Origin: Ekhidna sp.
GTDB taxonomy: Bacteria; Bacteroidota; Bacteroidia; Cytophagales; Cyclobacteriaceae
Assembly (NCBI GenBank): GCA_028821635.1
Contig: JAPPDO010000369.1
Location: forward strand, 1 to 12,960
Length of the DNA: 12,960 bases
Direction: 5' to 3'
Program-made: the position numbers and the translations under genes
Notes under the pieces: model-generated
Told to the model about the DNA's origin: nothing
The model's input: the letters and a program-made list of their open reading frames with translations, nothing else
Database searches by the model: none
In this document: positions 1-7,557 of the stretch, in pieces
Position numbering within the stretch: position 1 is the stretch's first letter
Layout of the letters: each line of letters opens with the position of its first letter

Positions 1-23
1 TAAAAAAGCAACGAGATATATTA

Positions 24-46
24 AAGCGTAGATACAATCTACGCTT
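24..46. repeat. Perfect short inverted repeat (hairpin)
   Basis: Ten bases (AAGCGTAGAT, 24-33) are followed by a three-base spacer and their exact reverse complement (37-46). The RNA would form a strong small hairpin. No T-run follows, so it is not a standard intrinsic terminator, though it could protect a 3' end. It overlaps the end of an open frame that runs in from the left edge and stops with TAA at 51-53; I could not identify that frame. Confidence 0.5.
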
Positions 47-203
47 AGACTAAGGCCGGGAATGGTCTGAAATCACCGCTTGGAGGTCTGCAAAGCCTAC
101 AAATCAGCCCAATCAATTAGTTCGTATTGAGCCTCAACGTTGGATTTAGTTACAATAAAGCCTTATTGGCTTATCATTCGAGGTTTTTCTTTTGAATTAT
201 TCA

Positions 204-211
204 TACTTTTG
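204..211 (+). promoter_or_regulatory. Putative Bacteroidota -7 element for the tRNA gene
   Basis: TACTTTTG matches the Bacteroidota sigma-factor -7 consensus TAnnTTTG exactly and ends nine bases before the first base of the tRNA, which suits a short leader. No clear TTTG -33 box is visible at the expected distance; only a T-rich stretch near 183-188 is there. The call rests on the -7 match and its position. Confidence 0.45.
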
Positions 212-220
212 GCGGCGTAT

Positions 221-295
221 GGGGTATTAGCTCAGTTGGTTTAGAGCACTGCCTTGACAGGGCAGGGGTCACTGGTTCGAATCCGGTATACCCCA
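221..295 (+). tRNA. tRNA-Val (anticodon GAC)
   Basis: A full cloverleaf can be drawn. The acceptor stem is GGGGTAT (221-227) with ATACCCC (288-294) and discriminator A295. The D stem is GCTC/GAGC (230-233/244-247). The anticodon stem is CTGCC/GGCAG (249-253/261-265) around loop TTGACAG, giving anticodon GAC at 256-258. The T arm has loop TTCGAAT (276-282). GAC reads valine codon GUC. No CCA is encoded at the 3' end (the next bases are CAC), so it must be added after transcription. The next open frame begins only five bases downstream, unusually close, which suggests a rearrangement or an insertion boundary at the tRNA 3' end. Confidence 0.96.
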
Positions 296-300
296 CACGA

Positions 301-915
301 TTGCACCTCTTCCATCTTAAGGTCATCCGGAGACAGGCGAGACGGCTTTCACACATTAATACCATAGAAGATACAACCATATACTCAATAGGATACGGCA
401 ACAAGAAGATTGAAGTCTTCATTGCAGCACTAAAGTCCTTTGACATTGAATATCTTCTTGATGTCCGCTCAAAGCCTTATTCAAAATGGAATCCCCCGTT
501 TAATCAGGCTGCACTTGAATTAGCATTAAAAAATAATGGGATCACATACGCTTTCATTGGCGATACGCTTGGTGGACTGCCGGAAGATAGAAGTTGTTAT
601 GATTTTAACGGAAAAGTTGTTTATGACTTAATTAGAGAAAAAGACTTCTTTAAAGAGGGTTTAAGACGATTGACTACGGCGAATGAGAAGAGAATTAAAC
701 TTTCGATCATGTGCAGTGAATCTAAGCCGGAGGAGTGTCACAGAAGCAAACTAATCGGTCAGGAGCTTTCTAAAAAAGAAATTTCATTAAAACATATTAT
801 TTCAGAAAAAAGGATCAAATCCCAACAATCAGTGATGAGTGAACTGACAAAAGGCTTAAATACCATTGATTTGTTTGGTAAGGAAACGGGTTTTATTTCG
901 AGAAAATCATACTAA
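301..915 (+). CDS. DUF488 family protein, start codon uncertain
   Basis: The 204-codon frame carries the DUF488 hallmarks: YSIGYGN near residue 28, DVRSKPYSKW at 54-63, and the C-terminal MCSESKPEECHRS (about 137-149), whose Cys, His and Arg form the conserved family signature. It ends in SRKSY, as full-length members do. DUF488 has no settled biochemical role. The only bacterial-type start is TTG at 301, five bases after the tRNA, with no obvious ribosome site; it adds about 24 residues not expected in the family. Homologues start shortly before the first strand, where this gene reads ATT AAT ACC (355-363), so an original ATG may have become ATT. The body is intact; whether it is translated is doubtful. 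Two related genes follow directly (TAA-ATG), consistent with an operon. Confidence 0.85.
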   Translation: MHLFHLKVIRRQARRLSHINTIEDTTIYSIGYGNKKIEVFIAALKSFDIEYLLDVRSKPYSKWNPPFNQAALELALKNNGITYAFIGDTLGGLPEDRSCYDFNGKVVYDLIREKDFFKEGLRRLTTANEKRIKLSIMCSESKPEECHRSKLIGQELSKKEISLKHIISEKRIKSQQSVMSELTKGLNTIDLFGKETGFISRKSY

Positions 916-1044
916 ATGAATCTTTTTACAATCGTATTTTATCGTGTTGAACTGTTCTGTATGGAAGAGAAGTCTGAAACTTGCCATAGGTTAGTTGTTA
1001 CCGACGGACCTGAAGAACCTGACCATAAAATTATTCACTTGTAG
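916..1044 (+). pseudogene. Internally deleted second DUF488 gene
   Basis: A 42-codon frame starts at the ATG immediately after the previous stop. It opens with MNLFTIVFY, like the N-terminus of short DUF488 proteins (typically M-x-L-F-T-I-G-F). It then jumps to LFCMEEKSETCHRLVV and finishes KIIHL, matching the C-terminal Cys-His-Arg signature and usual tail of the same family. The roughly one hundred residues between are missing, so I read it as a gene collapsed by an internal deletion and not a functional small protein. Its TAG overlaps the GTG of the next gene (TAGTG), so the original pair was probably translationally coupled. The DUF488 assignment rests on short motifs. Confidence 0.6.
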
Positions 1045-1676
1045 TGGAGGTAATAATTGTTGCAAAAACCCACATGCCAAGTGCTGCCTGTGTAGGTGGA
1101 GTATTGTCTGACGGACGTTCTGTAAGACTACTCAGTGCTAAAGGGCATCAGCAATCTGCTAAGACCAAACTCAAAGTTGGTGATGTTTACACGATCACTT
1201 TTTCGGAACGGGAGAAGAAGCCGCCGCACGTTGAGGATATTTTGATAAACTCAGCAGAATACAAGTTTTCGTTCCTAACGATAACGAAAATGGTTGAGCA
1301 TTTAAAGGAGGAGCTCAAGGTCAAAATTTGGAGGGGGAGTGTTGAAATTTTATTTGACAATAAATTACGGTGGACAAGGGAAGGCACGGGATTTATTTCC
1401 AGAAGGGGAGAACTCCCGAATAGTAGTGTTGGGTTTTGGATTCCGGATAGAGATTTAACGTGAAAAGATTATGATAAAAAAGTAAGATACCGTTATCCAA
1501 TCGGTTGGAGAAATATCTCATTCGTTAGATTCCAGAAGCCGGTAAGCAAAATTCCTGAAGGAACCTTACTCCGTGTTTCTTTGGCAAAGTGGTGGTCACC
1601 AAAAAGAGGTGAAGAAAAAGTTGAAAAAAGATGTTATTTACAATTATCAGGTTGGTACGGATTGCCCGAAGTATAG
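1044..1676 (+). pseudogene. Dual OB-fold (DuOB) protein gene broken by in-frame TGA
   Basis: From GTG 1044 the frame runs 139 codons (MEVIIVAKTHMPSAACVGG..., the N-terminal OB-like half), meets TGA at 1461-1463, and continues in the same frame for 70 more codons to TAG at 1674-1676. The part beyond the stop (KDYDKKVRYRYPIGW... to GWYGLPEV) has the look of the second OB half, with R-Y-R-Y-P and S-F-V-R-F, so one point mutation (from CGA or TGG) explains the break. DuOB proteins are predicted nucleic-acid or nucleotide binders found beside DUF488 genes, the arrangement seen here. It could still give a truncated first domain. Family recognition is by eye. Confidence 0.7.
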
Positions 1677-1835
1677 GAGAATAACGATTTGACTTTTGAA
1701 AAAAGAACAAATGCACTCCGTCAGTATATTAGAAAAAAGTGATCTATATGCGAGAAGGAGAGGGTATTGCTTTTTAATTCGTGCTAACGATACAACTAAA
1801 TAACACATAGCATAACAACTTTTGAGGAACGTAAA

Positions 1836-1871
1836 ATGAAAAAAACAACTTTAATATTGGCAGTCTTATGA
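1836..1871 (+). pseudogene. Possible stub of a secreted-protein gene
   Basis: ATG at 1836 is preceded by GAGGAACG and encodes MKKTTLILAVL followed by TGA. This resembles the first residues of a signal peptide, but the frame ends at once and no continuation is recognisable in any frame before the helicase start. It may be the leftover 5' end of a deleted gene, or chance. The rest of the 1677-1952 gap holds a 17-codon frame from TTG 1690 and nothing else I can name. Confidence 0.25.
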
Positions 1872-1952
1872 CAATATAATATACTAATACCAGCAATCTG
1901 AGAGATAAAACAGAGGTCAGTACAAAACCAATGGTTAGGCACAAGCTAAAAA

Positions 1953-3860
1953 ATGACTGTCAAAATAGACAACATAGCACTTGATAAGAACAACGTTGAA
2001 TTCAATAATGCGGCTGAATTTGTCCGGCATACTGACAAACTTGTTTACCTGACAGGAAAAGCAGGAACAGGCAAGACCACTTTCTTAAAGTATATTAAAA
2101 ATACGACTGATAAAAATACAGTAATTCTGGCACCAACAGGGGTTGCTGCCATTAATGCAGGTGGCGTAACCATTCACTCTTTTTTTCAAATTCCCTTCGG
2201 CCCATTTGTGCCTGACGATTCAAGATTAAGAACAAGTGCGACAGGAAGCGAAAGCAAGGAAACGATCTATACAACTTTTCGCTATCGTGAAGACAAAAAA
2301 GAGATCATCAAGAACCTTGAACTCTTAATCATTGATGAAATCTCAATGGTTCGGGCAGATATGTTGGATGTGATTGACAGAATCCTAAGCGTATTCAGGG
2401 AAAAGCCTCATTTGCCTTTTGGAGGAGTTCAAGTAATATTAATTGGCGACACATTCCAACTGCCACCTATTGCTGACGATGAACAATGGACAATTTTGTC
2501 TCAGTTTTACAGAACGCCATTTTTCTTCAGTGCTAAAGTAATGGAGCAAAATACACCGCTTTATATTGAATTAAAGAAGATATACAGACAAAAGGAGCAG
2601 GAGTTTATTGACCTCTTAAATCGTGTCAGAGTAAACCAGGTTAGTCAGGCGGATTTCAGAACGCTCAATGCTAAGTACAATCCTGCTTTTTCAGGCAACG
2701 GCAGCGACTATATCATCTTGGCAACACATAATAAAATTGTCAATGAAACTAATCTTACAAAGCTAAACCAGCTTAAAACCCCGCTTTACACATTTGAAGC
2801 TAATGTAACGGGAGACTTTTCCGATAAATATAAACCAACAGACCATTTTTTAAAATTGAAGGTGGGCGTTCAAATAATGTTTATCAAAAATGATACGGGC
2901 GAATTTAGGCGTTACTTCAATGGAAAGATTGGTAAAATAAAAGAGCTTGAAGAGGATTCAATAACGGTTGTTTTTGATGACAGATCGGAAGTTGAGGTTA
3001 AGCGGGCGGTGTGGAAGAACATACAATACACTTACAAGCAGGAGAGGAGGAAGATTGAAGAAGAGATCATTGGAACATTTGAGCAGTTTCCCATTCGTTT
3101 AGCTTGGGCAATTACGGTACATAAAAGTCAGGGGCTAACTTTTGAAAAAGTGATTGCCGACTTGGGCAGAGCCTTTGCGCCCGGACAGGTTTATGTTGCA
3201 TTAAGCCGCTGTACCTCCTTCAGTGGATTACAGTTGCAAACGCCGCTCAATCAATATGCCATTAAGACAGACCCAAAAGTATTGGAGTTTGCGCAAAATG
3301 AAACACCGGACACCTTAATTACCGAACAGTTAAATACAGGTAAGGCTGATTTTTATTATAAAAAGGCACGAGAGCAATTTGGAGAGGGAAATATTAAATC
3401 TGCTTTCGACTTTTTCAGGCGAGCGTTAACGTTTCGCAACGACCTTGAAGCTGAAAACGTTGAACGATTCATCGTTACACATGGCACCAGACTATGGGGC
3501 TTTCGTAATAAATTCAAAAGCTCACTTAATGAGCAAATCCAATTAAGAGAAGAACTTGCAGGAGCCCGGAAGAAGGTGAAGCACCTCTCACAAGAAACTT
3601 TAGAAAAATCACAAAAAATAAAGAAACAAAACGCCTTAATTGGACAGCTCTCAACTAAAACAGAAGCGTTTGGAAGTGAAAATAAGCAGCTTAACGAAGA
3701 ATTGAAGATTTTGAAAAGCCAGCTATCCGACTCAAAAGCACATGCTAATCAACTTGAATCAGCGTTGGCAGATAAGGAGAAAGAGTATCAAGCGAATAAA
3801 GCCGAAATTGAACGACTTAGACACTTAAAATGGTATGGCAGGCTATTTGGGAAAAAATAA
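1953..3860 (+). CDS. Pif1/RecD-like superfamily 1 DNA helicase with TPR-like and coiled-coil tail
   Basis: This 635-residue protein has a full SF1 helicase core: Walker A GKAGTGKT (35-42), motif Ia APTGVAAINAGG (60-71), DEAD-like IIDEISM (126-132), motif III GDTFQLPP (165-172), and late motifs WAITVHKSQGLTFE (385-398) and YVALSRC (414-420). This is the Pif1/RecD2 layout, predicted to be an ATP-driven 5'-3' DNA helicase in the cytoplasm. After the core, residues about 463-495 look like a single TPR helix pair (KADFYYKKAREQFGEGN), and about 525-625 is a charged coiled coil ending in KWYGRLFGKK. The tail probably mediates oligomerisation or partner binding. The ATG at 1953 is supported by the helicase fold starting soon after. 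The gene lies downstream of the decayed DUF488/DuOB module with a gap of about 275 bases, so co-function is unproven. Confidence 0.93.
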   Translation: MTVKIDNIALDKNNVEFNNAAEFVRHTDKLVYLTGKAGTGKTTFLKYIKNTTDKNTVILAPTGVAAINAGGVTIHSFFQIPFGPFVPDDSRLRTSATGSESKETIYTTFRYREDKKEIIKNLELLIIDEISMVRADMLDVIDRILSVFREKPHLPFGGVQVILIGDTFQLPPIADDEQWTILSQFYRTPFFFSAKVMEQNTPLYIELKKIYRQKEQEFIDLLNRVRVNQVSQADFRTLNAKYNPAFSGNGSDYIILATHNKIVNETNLTKLNQLKTPLYTFEANVTGDFSDKYKPTDHFLKLKVGVQIMFIKNDTGEFRRYFNGKIGKIKELEEDSITVVFDDRSEVEVKRAVWKNIQYTYKQERRKIEEEIIGTFEQFPIRLAWAITVHKSQGLTFEKVIADLGRAFAPGQVYVALSRCTSFSGLQLQTPLNQYAIKTDPKVLEFAQNETPDTLITEQLNTGKADFYYKKAREQFGEGNIKSAFDFFRRALTFRNDLEAENVERFIVTHGTRLWGFRNKFKSSLNEQIQLREELAGARKKVKHLSQETLEKSQKIKKQNALIGQLSTKTEAFGSENKQLNEELKILKSQLSDSKAHANQLESALADKEKEYQANKAEIERLRHLKWYGRLFGKK

Positions 3861-4235
3861 AACCGGTATTATTAATTCATACATAAATGACTGAATAAAA
3901 GCTAAAAATAATATTCCATCGCACTTACCATTCTTAATAAAGTCCGAGTAATGTAGCGAGACCTTTTGCATAAACAGCCTAATTTTCTTGTCTTCTAATC
4001 TAAACCCACCGCAGTCGTCTTTCTGATGATCCTGTGCTATCTAATTTCTCTAAGTATGTGTAGCAGAACCTCTCCCGTGTATGCTCAAGGTACTCCTTTC
4101 CCGAGTGTAGCTTATAATTCAGCCCGGCCGAGCCTTCTTATTCGGGAGCATCACTAAAATGCAGTAAATTCACGATAAAAAATTCATCACTTACCTGTGA
4201 TTAAATAAATAACACCTAATTATAAAACTAACCCT
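3861..4235. other. Intergenic stretch without recognisable gene
   Basis: I find no supported gene, RNA or repeat in these 375 bases. On the minus strand an open stretch of about 45 codons (roughly 4136 down to 3999) lacks a start and resembles no family I know. Several stops occur in every frame overall. It separates the helicase from the DUF4301 gene, so the two are probably not one operon and a DUF4301 promoter should lie here. I see no exact TAnnTTTG match close to its start. Confidence 0.5.
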
Positions 4236-5693
4236 ATGATACTTGAAGAACCGGATTACGCACTATTAAAAGAAAAGGACATTTCTCAAGAACAGTTACA
4301 ACATCAGCTTGAAAGGTTTAAACGAGGATTTGAGGCTTTGAAGATCACTTCTCCGGCGACGGTAGACCATGGTATCTTACGGCTGTCAGAAGAAATGATT
4401 CAAAATGCCATTGACAGATATGAAGCGTCGGAAATTGAAGTCTTAAAGTTTGTCCCGGCCTCCGGGGCTGCTTCTAGGATGTTCAAAAATCTATTTACCG
4501 TGCTAGATTCAAAAGGGAAGCAAGGGCAGGAGACCGTAGCAGCCTTCTTCAAAGAAATACAGCAATTTGCATTTTTTGATGATTTACGACAGTCATTTGA
4601 GTCTGAAAATGGAGGGTCCTTCAACGAGGCATTAAAGAATAAAGATGTTGAGGTCATTGCTTCATTATTGACAGAAAAAGGCCTGAACTATGGAACTCTT
4701 CCAAAAGGACTGCTACGATTCCACCGCTATGACGATGATGCCAGAACCCCTGCTCAGGAGCATATAGAAGAAGGAGTGAGATACGCCCAAAAAGAAGGAG
4801 TTGTAAAAATCCACTTCACCGTCTCGCCCGCTCATCTGGAAAACTTTCAGGCTCACGTTGAGGAGTCCAGGGCAATCTATCCTGAAGTAAATATCCAAAT
4901 AGACTTTAGCACTCAGAAAGAATCTACCGACACTGTAGCAGTAGATATGGGAAATGTGCCATTTAGAGATGAGAATGGGAAACTTCTTTTCAGGCCTGCC
5001 GGACACGGTGCTTTGCTGGAAAACCTAAATCAGCTCAATGCGGATATTATTTTTATCAAGAATATAGATAACGTCGTGCCGGATCGACTGAAAGAGACAA
5101 CCATCCGATATAAGAAGGTTCTGGCAGGAGTGTTGCTGCAATATCAGGAGAAAACATTCAGCCTTATGGAAAGAGCCAAGGGCGGTGAAGAGCTTGTAAG
5201 TGAGGGAAGACAGCTGCTATCGGAGATGGGAATTAAAGGAGACTTCTCTCCTGAGGAAGTGTCATCTTATTTAAACCGACCGATTCGTGTGTGTGGAATG
5301 GTCAAAAATGAAGGAGATACAGGAGGAGGTCCTTTTTGGATCATATCCGATGGGATCGAATCGTTGCAAATCGTAGAGACTGCGCAAGTTGACCAAACGA
5401 ATACTGCACAACAGACCATCTTTGAAAAATCCACACATTTTAATCCGGTAGATATTGTTTGCGGCCTCAAAAATTACAAGGGTGAAAAGTTTGACCTTTT
5501 GAAGTATCGGGATAATGATACAGATTTTATCACTGAAAAATCATATCAGGGCAAACAAATTAAAGCCATGGAACTGCCCGGTCTTTGGAATGGAAGCATG
5601 GCTGATTGGAATACTATCTTCGTGGAAGTCCCTCTGATCACTTTCAATCCCGTAAAGACGGTCATGGATTTACTGAAGTCCAACCATCGTTAA
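4236..5693 (+). CDS. DUF4301 family protein
   Basis: This 485-residue protein has the length and landmarks of the DUF4301 family, common in Bacteroidota: an N-terminal KGF/RGF-type helix, KFVPASGAASRMFK (71-84), LPKGLLRFHRYDDDARTPAQEH (about 155-176), RPAGHGAL (253-260), and IKNIDNVVP (274-282). The function is not established. The order of a glycine/serine loop followed by Arg, then GHG-L, then N-I-D-N resembles the nucleotide loop and metal site of sugar nucleotidyltransferases (GT-A fold), so binding of a phosphorylated sugar or nucleotide is a reasonable inference only. The protein has no signal peptide or membrane segment and should be cytoplasmic. The frame is intact from ATG to TAA and appears transcribed alone; the next gene starts 109 bases later. 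Confidence 0.88.
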   Translation: MILEEPDYALLKEKDISQEQLQHQLERFKRGFEALKITSPATVDHGILRLSEEMIQNAIDRYEASEIEVLKFVPASGAASRMFKNLFTVLDSKGKQGQETVAAFFKEIQQFAFFDDLRQSFESENGGSFNEALKNKDVEVIASLLTEKGLNYGTLPKGLLRFHRYDDDARTPAQEHIEEGVRYAQKEGVVKIHFTVSPAHLENFQAHVEESRAIYPEVNIQIDFSTQKESTDTVAVDMGNVPFRDENGKLLFRPAGHGALLENLNQLNADIIFIKNIDNVVPDRLKETTIRYKKVLAGVLLQYQEKTFSLMERAKGGEELVSEGRQLLSEMGIKGDFSPEEVSSYLNRPIRVCGMVKNEGDTGGGPFWIISDGIESLQIVETAQVDQTNTAQQTIFEKSTHFNPVDIVCGLKNYKGEKFDLLKYRDNDTDFITEKSYQGKQIKAMELPGLWNGSMADWNTIFVEVPLITFNPVKTVMDLLKSNHR

Positions 5694-5814
5694 TGGTTTT
5701 TTGCATAGCTTGTTTTGAATAATCTCATGTTCGGGAGGAGTCAAAAGTCAGTTCAACTGAAAATTGGTTTATTGTTATGCTCAAATTAATGAACTTTGAG
5801 AGATGTGCAGCATC

Positions 5815-6774
5815 ATGAAAGATAAAGTTCGCTTCATTGATCTATTTTGTGGAGTTGGCGGTTTTAGAGTAGCTTTTGAAGCAGCAGCTCAAGCATTTGA
5901 AATTGAAACGGAATGTGTTTTCTCATCCGATATTGATGCACATTGTCAAGATTCATACGAAGCAAACTTTGGTGAACGTCCATCCGGGGACATTACTCAA
6001 ATAGATGAGAAGAATGTTCCTAATCATGACATTCTATTAGCCGGATTTCCTTGCCAACCCTTCAGTATAATTGGACAAAGGAAAGGACTGAATGATACTA
6101 GAGGAGTACTTTTTTTTGATATTGCAAGAATTATTAGGGGGAAGAGACCAAAAGCATTCATTCTTGAAAATGTTAAGCAACTTTTTAGCCACGACAGAGG
6201 GAGAACCTTAAAGGTTATTCTGAAATCTCTGAAAGACTTAGGATACTTTGTGCAGTGTAGCATCTTAAATGCCTTAGATTATGGATTGCCTCAAAAGCGC
6301 GAAAGAGTATTGATCGTTGGACATCAACAACCAATGTTGTTCACGTTTCCGAAGCCAACACAGCCATATAAACCACTTACAGAAATTCTGGAAAGCACCG
6401 TTGACGATAAGTATTTTGCATCCGATTACATAAGAAAAAAGAGACAATCCAGCCATAAATCTTCTTATTATCCAGCCATTTGGCATGAAAATAAATCAGG
6501 CAATATTTGTTCATATCCTTTTTCATGCGCATTAAGAGCCGGTGCCTCTTATAATTATCTGCTAGTAAACGGGGAAAGAAGATTGACACCAAGAGAGATG
6601 TTCCGATTGCAAGGATTCCCGGATTGGTATAAAATAGTAGTTAGCGATGGACAAGCCAGGAGACAAGCAGGAAATGCTATTCCAGTTAATATGGCTAAAT
6701 CAGTTATTAAAAAGCTGTTACCTTATGTTGCTTCTTCACCTGATCATGCCCCTATTCTCAGAGGCGGCGATTAG
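5815..6774 (+). CDS. DNA (cytosine-5) methyltransferase, type II R-M
   Basis: All key C5-methyltransferase motifs are present (numbered from the upstream ATG at 5803): motif I FIDLFCGVGGF (11-21, AdoMet binding), motif IV GFPCQPFS (81-88, catalytic Cys84), motif VI ENV (122-124), motif VIII QKRERV (164-169), motif IX RRLTPREMFRLQGFP (259-273), and motif X GNAIPV (290-295). The target-recognition region between VIII and IX is short (about 90 residues), typical of a single-specificity type II enzyme of about 320 residues; the recognised sequence cannot be read from it. I prefer ATG 5815 because it starts just before motif I and sits about a dozen bases after GAGAG, while ATG 5803 is only two bases from it. 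A broken partner gene follows 18 bases downstream, so this enzyme probably now works as a solitary methylase. Confidence 0.93.
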   Translation: MKDKVRFIDLFCGVGGFRVAFEAAAQAFEIETECVFSSDIDAHCQDSYEANFGERPSGDITQIDEKNVPNHDILLAGFPCQPFSIIGQRKGLNDTRGVLFFDIARIIRGKRPKAFILENVKQLFSHDRGRTLKVILKSLKDLGYFVQCSILNALDYGLPQKRERVLIVGHQQPMLFTFPKPTQPYKPLTEILESTVDDKYFASDYIRKKRQSSHKSSYYPAIWHENKSGNICSYPFSCALRAGASYNYLLVNGERRLTPREMFRLQGFPDWYKIVVSDGQARRQAGNAIPVNMAKSVIKKLLPYVASSPDHAPILRGGD

Positions 6775-6792
6775 AAAATACAGCCTGCATTA

Positions 6793-7545
6793 ATGAATAA
6801 ACAACCACCAAGATTAAGAACAGTGGATAAATCCTCCCCCCCCTATCCATTAAATGAATTTAATACTGATTTCCCATACATTTTAGGTAGAGAGATCGTG
6901 TACCTTCTTGCTTCTAAAGGAAAAGGAGTTTTAGAAGGATCGGAATGGGAAGAAATCTTTGCATATTGTATTGGTGCAGATTGGGGACCATCAAATGTGG
7001 GTCTTGATGACGTTGTTTTAGGAAATACGGCATGGGGAGCAAAGACAGTCAAATCCGGAGTTAAAGACTTCCGAAGTCTCAACACAGTCTGATTAATCTC
7101 GGGGAGAAACTCTCCCATCTATTCTTATGGTGGCACAATTAACATATCTGACGATCCCAATCTTATTGGTGGTCAGGTTTTGGAAATTTGGAATGAAAGA
7201 GTTTCATTTGTAAGAGAAAGATATAAAAATCTGAGAACAGTTGTTCTGGTGAAATCAAATGATTTATTACAAGTAGCTGTCTTTGAATTTGATACCATTA
7301 GATACGATCCTGAATTATTTGAATTCCATTGGAATAGACGTGGAAATCTTGAAGGGTTTGATAAAAACTCAATCCATAAAAGATTTGTATGGCAGCCGCA
7401 TGGTTCACAATTCACCATAATAGAAGAGGTTCCAGAAAACAGCTTGATTCTTAGGTTAAGACAGCCTGAGCCTTTAGATAGAGATAAAGTATTAAACGCT
7501 ATCGGATTTGATAAAACTTGGGTCACTGTAGAAAAAAGAAAATAG
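6793..7545 (+). pseudogene. Probable type II restriction endonuclease gene with in-frame TGA
   Basis: The frame opens at ATG 6793, 18 bases after the methyltransferase, runs 99 codons to TGA at 7090-7092, and continues in the same frame without another stop to TAG 7543-7545. The whole is 250 codons, a usual size for a type II endonuclease. Readable sequence continues straight through the stop (SLNTV, then LISGRNSPIYSYGG), so a single CGA or TGG to TGA change is the simplest cause. GLDDVVLGNTAWGAKTVK (70-87) could hold a PD-(D/E)xK-like site with Asp72 or Asp73 and Lys84, but this is inference. The endonuclease assignment rests mainly on position next to the methylase. Without readthrough the product lacks its C-terminal 60 percent. 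Confidence 0.72.
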
Positions 7546-7557
7546 TGTATCCGAAAC

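Noticed and set aside
3..53. Open frame entering from the left edge and ending RRYNLRLD with TAA at 51-53
   Set aside because: It could be the last 16 codons of a gene, but it is too short to identify and lies over a hairpin. Not listed as a gene.
155..188. Imperfect hairpin with a nearby T-rich stretch, possible terminator before the tRNA
   Set aside because: The stem has a bulge and the T-rich run starts several bases after the stem, so it is a poor intrinsic terminator.
221..295. Duplicate of the tRNA 3' end as an attachment site bounding an island
   Set aside because: I scanned the window for the TTCGAATCC...CCCC segment and saw no second copy; no integrase gene is present either.
3999..4136. 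Minus-strand open stretch of about 45 codons in the intergenic gap
   Set aside because: It has no start codon and no recognisable motif, and a frame of this length is expected by chance.
7173..7526. Minus-strand 117-codon frame opposite the endonuclease pseudogene
   Set aside because: The plus-strand frame reads as coherent protein continuing from the upstream half; the minus-strand product shows no family features.
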